Shown here piece after piece: positions 1-5,150 of a DNA stretch of 5,150 nt. The first letter of the stretch is position 1. Each line of letters begins with the position of its first letter. Both the position numbers and the translations under genes were made by a program. Source of the stretch: an uncultured Lachnospiraceae bacterium (GTDB taxonomy: Bacteria; Bacillota; Clostridia; Lachnospirales; Lachnospiraceae); assembly GCA_945492935.1 (NCBI GenBank), contig CALYVE010000148.1, positions 1-5,150 of the forward strand, read 5' to 3'. The notes under the pieces were generated by a model. It was given only the letters and a program-made list of their open reading frames with translations, searched no databases and was not told where the DNA came from.

Positions 1-1
1 T

Positions 2-2704
2 AAGCATTTTAATGTTTCGCATGAAAATCACCCCCGTGCCTGTCATGGTGCGTATGCAACGGCTGAAATATTCCTAAAGATGCTTACGATGATTCGTGAC
101 AAGGGCATTAATACGATTGCAAAGCTTAATGTTATGGGCTCAGATTCGCCGGAAGCAATCAAGAAAGCAAAAGCCTACCATGGCATTATTCTTGTAAAAA
201 ATGAAATCGGTCGTGTCAATTTGTACCGTCTGATTTCCGAATCGCACATTACATATTTTAACCGCAGACCACGGATACCAAAGAGTCTGATAAACAAGTA
301 TCGTGAAGGACTTATTATCGGTTCTGCCTGTGAGGCCGGGGAATTATATAAAGCCATGCTGTACCAGGAAAGCGAAGATGAGATTACACGCCTTGCAAAT
401 TTCTATGATTATTATGAAATACAGCCAACAGGCAATAATATGTTCCTGCTAGACGATGACAAGGCTCCTGTATCTTCCGTTGAAGATTTGGAGGATGTTA
501 ACCGTCGAATTGTTGAACTCGGAAGACAGTTTAAAAAGCCGGTTGTAGCGACTTGTGATGTGCATTTTATTGATCCGGAGGATGAAATATACAGACGGAT
601 TATTATGGCGGGAAAAGGCTTTGCGGATGCAGACAGACAGCCGCCGATTTATTTCCGTACAACCGATGAAATGCTGGCTGAATTCCAGTATCTGGGAAGC
701 GATGTGGCAAAAGAGGTTGTCATTACGAATACAAATCTGATTGCGGATATGATTGAAAAGATTTCGCCGGTTCGCCCTGACAAACAGCCGCCGATTATCG
801 AGAAATCGGATGAGACATTAACAAACATTTGTTATGATAAGGCGCATCAGATTTATGGTCCAAATCTTCCTGATATCGTTGAGAAACGTCTGAAAAAGGA
901 ATTAAACTCCATTATTTCAAATGGATTTGCAGTTATGTATATTATCGCGCAGAAACTTGTGTGGAAATCGAATGATGATGGTTATCTTGTTGGTTCAAGA
1001 GGTTCCGTAGGTTCCTCGTTTGTCGCAACGATGGCCGGAATTACAGAGGTTAATCCTTTGCCGGCGCATTATATTTGTCCGCACTGCTATTTTACGGATT
1101 TTGATTCTGATTTTGTAAAGCAGTATGAAGGACAGTCAGGCTGTGACATGCCGGACCGTGAATGTCCGAAATGCGGTACCATGCTGAATAAAGAAGGGCA
1201 TGATATTCCGTTTGAAACCTTCCTTGGATTTAATGGAGATAAGGAACCGGATATCGACTTGAACTTCTCAGGCGAGTATCAGCCGCGTGCACATGCATAT
1301 ACGGAAGAATTGTTTGGAAAGGGAAAGGCCTTTCGTGCCGGAACCATTGGTACACTGGCAGATAAGACAGCATTTGGGTATGTATATAATTATTTTAAGG
1401 AGCGTGGGATTGAAAAACGTCGTTGTGAGATGGAACGTATTGCAGCCGGTTGTACAGGCGTAAAGCGAACATCAGGACAGCATCCGGGCGGTATGATTGT
1501 GCTTCCGAAGCATGAGGAGATTTATTCCTTTACGCCAATCCAGAAGCCTGCGAATGATATGTCAACAGATGTTATTACGACACATTTTGAATACCATTCC
1601 ATTGACCATAACCTGTTGAAGCTTGATATTCTCGGTCATGATGATCCTACGATGATTCGTCGACTGGAGGATTTGACAGGTGTGGATGCAAAAACGATTC
1701 CGCTCGATGATGCAAAGGTTATGTCGTTATTCCATAATACAGAGGCACTTGGTATTGAGCCAAAGGATATCGGCGGAACAAGACTTGGCACACTTGGAAT
1801 TCCGGAGTTTGGAACTGAATTTGCCATGCAAATGTTAATAGATGCCGGACCTAAGTCATTTTCGGATCTGGCTCGTATTGCAGGTTTGTCACACGGTACA
1901 GATGTATGGCTTGGAAATGCACAGACATTGATTCAGGAAGGAAAGTGTGAGCTTTCTTCTGCCATTTGTACACGTGATGACATTATGACATATCTGATTT
2001 ACAGAGGACTTGAGCCGGGAACAGCCTTCAAAATAATGGAGAATGTTCGAAAAGGGAATGTTGCGAAAGGTAAATGCGACAAATGGGAAGAATGGAAACA
2101 GGATATGAAAGCGCACAATGTTCCGGACTGGTATATCTGGTCATGTGAAAAAATCAAGTATATGTTCCCGAAGGCACATGCGGTAGCATACGTTATGATG
2201 GGTTGGCGAATTGCATACTTTAAAATCTATTATCCGTTGGCATATTACACGGCATTTTTCAGCATCCGTGCAACTGCATTTGACTACAAGCTTATGTGTC
2301 AGGGAAAGGAAGCCTTGGAGGAGAATATGCGTGAACTCCAGAAAACAGATAAGGATAAGCTTTCGGCAACCGATAAGAATACACTTCGGGATATGAAGAT
2401 CGTTCAAGAAATGTACGCGCGTGGAATAGAGTTTTTACCAATCGATTTATATCGTTCTGACGCTACAAGATTCCAGATTGTCGATGGAAAAATTCTTCCG
2501 AGCTTCGCTTCCATCGGAGGACTTGGTGAGAGTGCGGCAAAGCAGCTTCAGGAAGCGGCAAAGCAGGGTCCTTTCACTTCCAAGGAGGATATTCGTTCCA
2601 GAGGAAAGGTATCAAAAACAATATTGGATGAGATGGAATCGCTTGGTATTCTGGGCGATATTCCGGAGACAAACCAGTATGACTTTTTCAGCATGTTGAA
2701 ATAA
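2..2704 (+). CDS. polC: DNA polymerase III alpha subunit, PolC type (5'-truncated by window)
   Basis: This is the replicative DNA polymerase of low-GC Gram-positive bacteria, acting at the fork with the beta clamp. The frame is open from base 2 to TAA at 2702-2704, giving 900 residues; family members are roughly 1,400-1,500 residues, so the N-terminal part, the first PHP half and most of the inserted exonuclease lie upstream. Seen in order (visible residues): the end of the exonuclease with Exo III-like HPRACHGAYATAEIF (10-24); the second PHP half with RPRIPKS, GSACEAGE and ATCDVHF; GSRGSVGSS (331-339); a zinc site of CPHC (359-362) and CPKC (388-391); catalytic PDIDLNFSGEYQ with D417 and D419; QHPGG (493-497); LKLDILGHDD with the third catalytic Asp, D542; GLSHGTDVWLGNAQ; KYMFPKAHA; and a C-terminal helix-hairpin-helix-like part. 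It ends in QYDFF (892-896), the expected beta-clamp-binding position. The oddity is the Exo III motif, where the catalytic His and Asp appear as Pro11 and Gly16. The polymerase residues are intact. Confidence 0.98.
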   Translation, partial: KHFNVSHENHPRACHGAYATAEIFLKMLTMIRDKGINTIAKLNVMGSDSPEAIKKAKAYHGIILVKNEIGRVNLYRLISESHITYFNRRPRIPKSLINKYREGLIIGSACEAGELYKAMLYQESEDEITRLANFYDYYEIQPTGNNMFLLDDDKAPVSSVEDLEDVNRRIVELGRQFKKPVVATCDVHFIDPEDEIYRRIIMAGKGFADADRQPPIYFRTTDEMLAEFQYLGSDVAKEVVITNTNLIADMIEKISPVRPDKQPPIIEKSDETLTNICYDKAHQIYGPNLPDIVEKRLKKELNSIISNGFAVMYIIAQKLVWKSNDDGYLVGSRGSVGSSFVATMAGITEVNPLPAHYICPHCYFTDFDSDFVKQYEGQSGCDMPDRECPKCGTMLNKEGHDIPFETFLGFNGDKEPDIDLNFSGEYQPRAHAYTEELFGKGKAFRAGTIGTLADKTAFGYVYNYFKERGIEKRRCEMERIAAGCTGVKRTSGQHPGGMIVLPKHEEIYSFTPIQKPANDMSTDVITTHFEYHSIDHNLLKLDILGHDDPTMIRRLEDLTGVDAKTIPLDDAKVMSLFHNTEALGIEPKDIGGTRLGTLGIPEFGTEFAMQMLIDAGPKSFSDLARIAGLSHGTDVWLGNAQTLIQEGKCELSSAICTRDDIMTYLIYRGLEPGTAFKIMENVRKGNVAKGKCDKWEEWKQDMKAHNVPDWYIWSCEKIKYMFPKAHAVAYVMMGWRIAYFKIYYPLAYYTAFFSIRATAFDYKLMCQGKEALEENMRELQKTDKDKLSATDKNTLRDMKIVQEMYARGIEFLPIDLYRSDATRFQIVDGKILPSFASIGGLGESAAKQLQEAAKQGPFTSKEDIRSRGKVSKTILDEMESLGILGDIPETNQYDFFSMLK

Positions 2705-2707
2705 AAG

Positions 2708-2736
2708 TTGCTATTTGGCCGCAAATATATTAAAAT
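2708..2736 (+). promoter_or_regulatory. Candidate sigma-A promoter for the ireB-ruvX-DUF1292-rnj operon
   Basis: The gap after polC holds TTGCTA (2708-2713; 4 of 6 matches to TTGACA) and TAAAAT (2731-2736; 5 of 6 matches to TATAAT), separated by exactly 17 bases. This predicts a transcript start near 2743 and a 5' leader of about 25 bases before the ireB ATG, just long enough for its ribosome binding site. No terminator-like hairpin lies between polC and this element, so readthrough from polC is also possible. The call rests on sequence match and position only. Confidence 0.5.
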
Positions 2737-2752
2737 GTACGATATATGTTTT

Positions 2753-2758
2753 AAAGGA
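2753..2758 (+). promoter_or_regulatory. Ribosome binding site of ireB (decides start)
   Basis: AAAGGA lies 9 bases before the ATG at 2768. It fixes this ATG as the ireB start over the in-frame upstream ATG at 2735, which overlaps the predicted -10 box and has no Shine-Dalgarno sequence. Confidence 0.75.
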
Positions 2759-2767
2759 CGTGATGAT

Positions 2768-3025
2768 ATGAATAACCAAAATACACAGGACATTGGAATC
2801 ATTCGTGAGACAATGATTGAAGTACCGGATATATTGGCACAGGTGTATGAGGCTCTTTCTGAGAAGGGCTATAATCCGGTAAGTCAGATCGTTGGATATG
2901 TTATGAGTGGAGATCCTACGTATATTACAAGCTATAAGAATGCAAGAAGCTTAATCATGAAGGCAGAGCGTGACGAAATCATTGAGGTGCTTCTTGAAAA
3001 TTACATCGATACAAGACTGAAATAG
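2768..3025 (+). CDS. ireB: IreB family regulatory phosphoprotein (UPF0297/DUF965)
   Basis: This is a small cytosolic protein of 85 residues, matching the usual family length of about 85-90. In Enterococcus faecalis IreB is a substrate of the PASTA-domain Ser/Thr kinase IreK and acts as a negative regulator of cephalosporin resistance; its exact role here is inferred from family. The conserved core is clear: KGYNP (33-37), GYVMSGDPTYI (43-53), NAR (58-60) and ERDEI (67-71). The N-terminus is less typical: only Thr6 lies in the region comparable to the two phosphorylated threonines (T4, T7) of the E. faecalis protein, with another Thr at position 15. The start was chosen from the AAAGGA site 9 bases upstream and family length; the frame also opens upstream, but that part lacks family resemblance. 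It is the first gene of a tight operon, 21 bases before ruvX. In Bacillus subtilis the equivalent trio is yrzL-yrrK-yrzB. Confidence 0.95.
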   Translation: MNNQNTQDIGIIRETMIEVPDILAQVYEALSEKGYNPVSQIVGYVMSGDPTYITSYKNARSLIMKAERDEIIEVLLENYIDTRLK

Positions 3026-3035
3026 CCTTGTTGTT

Positions 3036-3040
3036 GGAGG
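3036..3040 (+). promoter_or_regulatory. Ribosome binding site of ruvX (supports GTG start)
   Basis: A strong GGAGG lies 6 bases before GTG at 3047. It supports the non-ATG start, after which the protein begins directly with the family's first beta strand and the LGLDYG motif. Confidence 0.8.
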
Positions 3041-3046
3041 TAAGCT

Positions 3047-3487
3047 GTGAGAATACTTGGATTGGATTATGGGACAAAAACAGTTGGGGTTGCATTAAGT
3101 GATGAAACAGAGTTAATTGCGCAGCCATACGAGACGATTGAACGAAAGCATGCTACAAAATTGCGTCAGACTTTTGCGCGCATTGAAGAGATCATTGTCA
3201 AGGAAAATGTCGGTAAGATTGTCCTTGGATATCCAAAGAACATGAACAATACAGAAGGTGAACGTGCAGAGGCCACGAAGCTGTTTCAGTCTGACCTGGA
3301 ACGGAGAACGGGCCTATCTGTTGTGCTTATGGATGAGAGACTTTCCACGGTAAGTGCGAACCGTATACTGGAAGAAACAGGAGTTGCATTAAGTGCCCGC
3401 AAGACATATATTGATAAGATGGCCGCAGCCATTATTTTACAAAACTATTTGGATGCCAGGAATATGGCAAAAGAGAGGAACAGTTAG
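3047..3487 (+). CDS. ruvX: RuvX/YqgF family RNase H-fold nuclease (putative pre-16S rRNA nuclease / Holliday junction resolvase)
   Basis: This is a 146-residue protein of the YqgF family, at the usual length for the family. Members have a RuvC-like RNase H fold. E. coli YqgF is implicated in maturation of the 16S rRNA 5' end, and the mycobacterial homologue resolves Holliday junctions, so the exact substrate here is not settled by sequence. Seen: RILGLDYGTKTVGVA at the N-terminus with Asp7; VLGYPKNMNNTEG (59-71); MDERLST (95-101) with Glu97; and YIDKMAAAIILQNYLD (121-136) with Asp123. Asp7, Glu97 and Asp123 are the likely metal-binding acidic residues, so the enzyme looks intact. It starts at GTG behind GGAGG and ends 2 bases before the DUF1292 gene, which points to co-translation. 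Adjacent ireB and DUF1292 genes are the family's standard neighbours in Firmicutes. Confidence 0.96.
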   Translation: MRILGLDYGTKTVGVALSDETELIAQPYETIERKHATKLRQTFARIEEIIVKENVGKIVLGYPKNMNNTEGERAEATKLFQSDLERRTGLSVVLMDERLSTVSANRILEETGVALSARKTYIDKMAAAIILQNYLDARNMAKERNS

Positions 3488-3489
3488 TC

Positions 3490-3756
3490 ATGGAAAATAA
3501 CGCAAAGATTGTGTTTGAAACAGAAGACGGCAAAGAAGAATTATATGTACTTGAGCAGACAATGCTTGCAGGTATCAATTATATTTTAGTAACAGATGAC
3601 GTGGATAGTGATGAGGGAGATTTTCTTATACTTAAGGAGATAAAATCAAGTGAAGAAGATTTCGCTTCTTACGAGATTCCGGAAGATGAAAATGAAATAC
3701 GTTCGGTAGTTTCTATTTTCAATGAATTATTGGAAGATATTGATTTGGAGGTATAG
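3490..3756 (+). CDS. DUF1292 / UPF0473 (YrzB-type) acidic protein of unknown function
   Basis: This is an 88-residue, strongly acidic protein: I count 17 Glu and 10 Asp against only 5 Lys/Arg. There is no signal peptide, membrane segment or recognisable catalytic motif. The pattern fits DUF1292: a beta-rich N-terminus (KIVFETEDGKEELYVLEQT), a central NYILVTD (30-36) followed by a DDVDSDEGD acidic run, then FLILKEI, and a C-terminal helix around SIFNELLEDID. Position immediately after ruvX is the family's standard place (B. subtilis yrzB after yrrK), which strengthens the assignment. The start ATG has AGAGGA (3474-3479) 10 bases upstream, inside the end of ruvX, and the gene begins 2 bases after the ruvX stop. 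Its own last codons contain the ribosome binding site of the next gene. The role is unknown; an acidic binding or adaptor protein is only a guess. Confidence 0.9.
   Translation: MENNAKIVFETEDGKEELYVLEQTMLAGINYILVTDDVDSDEGDFLILKEIKSSEEDFASYEIPEDENEIRSVVSIFNELLEDIDLEV
3747..3751 (+). promoter_or_regulatory. Ribosome binding site of rnj inside the DUF1292 gene (supports TTG start)
   Basis: GGAGG lies in the last codons of the DUF1292 gene, 7 bases before a TTG at 3759. The next in-frame start-like codon, GTG at 3783, would cut off eight residues and has no comparable site. The overlap suggests that ribosomes finishing DUF1292 help start RNase J translation. Confidence 0.75.
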
Positions 3757-3758
3757 TT

Positions 3759-5150
3759 TTGAACAACAAAACAAATAGTCCGGTGAAAATCATTCCATTG
3801 GGCGGACTTGAACAGATTGGAATGAATATCACTGCAATAGAGTATGAAGATAGCATAATCGTGATAGATTGTGGTCTTGCGTTTCCCGAAGACGAAATGC
3901 TTGGTATTGACCTTGTAATCCCGGATGTGACCTATCTGAAAGAGAACGCTGATAAAGTGAAAGGTCTTGTCGTAACGCACGGACATGAAGATCATATTGG
4001 CGCGATTCCTTATGTAGAAAATGAAATAAATATGCCTATTTATGCAACAAAGCTTACAATGGGGCTGATTGATCACAAGCTGACGGAGCATAACATGATA
4101 AATAATGTTCGTCGAAAGATTGTGACACACGGACAGATTATTAATCTTGGCTGTTTCCGTATTGAATTTATTCGTACAAACCATTCCATCGTGGATGCAG
4201 CAGCACTTGCAATTTACACACCGGCCGGTATTATTATTCACACCGGTGACTTTAAGGTGGATTATACACCGGTATTTGGCGAAATGATTGATTTGCCTAG
4301 ATTCGGTGAACTTGGCAAAAAGGGTGTTCTTGCACTGATGGCAGATTCGACGAATGTTGAGCGTCCGGGCTATACACAGTCAGAGAAGACGGTTGGAAAG
4401 ACATTTGATAGTCTTTTTGATGATAATAAGGAGCATAGAATTATTATAGCAACCTTTGCATCCAATGTTGACCGTGTGCAGCAAATTATTAACTCTGCCT
4501 GTAAATATGGCCGTAAGGTTATCGTCGAGGGACGTAGCATGGTAAATATTATCCAGACAGCAACGGAGCTTGGATATATTAACATTCCTGATAATACCTT
4601 AATTGAAATTGAGCGAATCAACGATTATCCGGATGAACAAATTGTTCTTATTACAACCGGAAGTCAGGGAGAGAATATGGCAGCGTTGTCAAGAATTGCT
4701 GCTAACATTCATAACAAAATTGCGATTAAACCGGGTGACGTTGTGATTTTTTCTTCCCATCCGATTCCGGGAAATGAAAAGGCTGTATTTAAGATTATTA
4801 ATGAGCTTGAACGAAAGGGCGCACATGTAATTTTTCAGGATACACATGTTTCCGGACATGCCTGTCAGGAAGAATTAAAACTCATGTACGCACTTACAAA
4901 ACCAAAATATGCTATACCGGTTCATGGTGAATACAGACACTTAAAACGTCACGCTGAGCTTGCTGTTTTGATGGGTGTTGATAAGGAAAATGTCAAGATT
5001 TTACAGACCGGTGATGTTTTGGAATTATCCGAGGATGTTTTTGAAGTCACGGGCAGGGTGCCGGCACAAGGTATTTTGGTAGATGGTCTTGGCGTTGGTG
5101 ATGTCGGAAATATAGTTTTGCGTGACAGACAGCATTTGTCACAAAACGGT
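3759..5150 (+). CDS. rnj: Ribonuclease J (3'-truncated by window)
   Basis: RNase J is a metallo-beta-lactamase/beta-CASP ribonuclease with 5'-to-3' exonuclease and endonuclease activity, central to mRNA decay and rRNA maturation in Firmicutes. The frame is open for 464 codons to the window end; family members have about 555 residues, so most of the C-terminal domain is missing. Seen: KIIPLGGLEQIGMN; the zinc motif THGHEDHIG with H74, H76, D78 and H79; NHSIVDA with H142; HTGDFKVDY with D164; then the beta-CASP insert with DSTNVERPGYT, ATFASNVDRV, TTGSQGE and SSHPIPGNE; and finally VSGHA with H367 and VHGEYRHL with H389. All expected metal ligands are present, so it should be active. Start: TTG at 3759, 7 bases after GGAGG. 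It begins 2 bases after the DUF1292 stop, in the same operon. With one rnj visible, it cannot be told whether it corresponds to B. subtilis J1 or J2, though residue numbers H74, H142 and D164 match J1-type spacing as I remember it. Confidence 0.97.
   Translation, partial: MNNKTNSPVKIIPLGGLEQIGMNITAIEYEDSIIVIDCGLAFPEDEMLGIDLVIPDVTYLKENADKVKGLVVTHGHEDHIGAIPYVENEINMPIYATKLTMGLIDHKLTEHNMINNVRRKIVTHGQIINLGCFRIEFIRTNHSIVDAAALAIYTPAGIIIHTGDFKVDYTPVFGEMIDLPRFGELGKKGVLALMADSTNVERPGYTQSEKTVGKTFDSLFDDNKEHRIIIATFASNVDRVQQIINSACKYGRKVIVEGRSMVNIIQTATELGYINIPDNTLIEIERINDYPDEQIVLITTGSQGENMAALSRIAANIHNKIAIKPGDVVIFSSHPIPGNEKAVFKIINELERKGAHVIFQDTHVSGHACQEELKLMYALTKPKYAIPVHGEYRHLKRHAELAVLMGVDKENVKILQTGDVLELSEDVFEVTGRVPAQGILVDGLGVGDVGNIVLRDRQHLSQNG

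Noticed and set aside
1673..1699. Perfect TTGACA inside polC as an internal promoter
   Set aside because: No good -10 box at 16-18 bases; the sequence encodes the conserved LTGVD stretch of PolC and no gene start lies downstream.
2534..2566. Direct repeat GCGGCAAAGCAG (2534-2545 and 2555-2566)
   Set aside because: It is in frame and encodes AAKQ twice within a PolC helix (AAKQLQEAAKQ). A short coding coincidence explains it; no further copies were seen.
2708..2767. N-terminal extension of IreB (in-frame TTG 2708 or ATG 2735)
   Set aside because: The added residues do not resemble the family, the upstream starts have no ribosome binding site, and they overlap the predicted promoter. ATG 2768 gives the usual family length.
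3026..3046. Possible small RNA or attenuator between ireB and ruvX
   Set aside because: The 21-base gap holds only the ruvX ribosome binding site and has no inverted repeat.
3669..4241. 190-codon open frame on the - strand, Cys/Asn/Ile-rich
   Set aside because: It lies opposite the DUF1292 gene and the strongly conserved catalytic part of RNase J, including the HxHxDH motif. It has no recognisable domain, and its composition is what the complement of these + strand codons would give.
4219..4273. Cluster of ACCGG palindromes (ACCGGCCGGT 4220-4229, CACCGGTG 4241-4248, ACCGGT 4268-4273)
   Set aside because: They fall in codons for conserved RNase J residues (TPAG, HTGD, YTPV), including catalytic Asp164. 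No U-tract follows, so there is no support for a terminator or operator.

Overview
This window looks like core chromosome from a Gram-positive member of the Clostridia, most likely a Lachnospiraceae relative. That placement rests on remembered family sequences, not on a search. The replicative polymerase is of the PolC type, found in Firmicutes and close relatives. Its wording (for example ATCDVHF, the AKGKCDKWEEW stretch and YPLAYY) resembles Lachnospiraceae PolC as I remember it. Strong GGAGG-type ribosome binding sites, a moderately AT-rich base composition and the set of genes agree with this.

All genes lie on the + strand and are tightly packed. Positions 2-2704 hold the last 900 codons of polC, the DNA polymerase III alpha subunit with built-in PHP and proofreading exonuclease domains; the start lies outside the window. 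A 63-base gap follows, containing a good sigma-A-type promoter candidate (2708-2736). Then comes a compact operon: ireB (2768-3025), ruvX/yqgF (3047-3487), a DUF1292/UPF0473 (YrzB-type) gene (3490-3756) and the first 464 codons of ribonuclease J (3759 to the window end). The ireB-ruvX-DUF1292 trio is a classic Firmicutes gene set. Here it is followed directly by RNase J, whose ribosome binding site lies inside the end of the DUF1292 gene. No terminator, RNA gene, mobile element, CRISPR array or gene-free stretch over 300 bases was seen.

By function the window joins replication (PolC), signalling downstream of a PASTA-type Ser/Thr kinase (IreB), a RuvC-like RNase H-fold nuclease implicated in pre-16S rRNA processing or recombination (RuvX), an acidic protein of unknown role (DUF1292) and mRNA decay/processing (RNase J).

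The most notable observation is at the left edge. The Exo III motif of the PolC proofreading exonuclease, normally HxAxxD, reads PRACHG, so both the catalytic His and the catalytic Asp appear to be replaced. Each change can be reached by one base substitution, while the rest of the protein looks intact. If real, this PolC would lack its own proofreading. Apart from that, I found ordinary housekeeping genes and no convincing undescribed multi-gene system.
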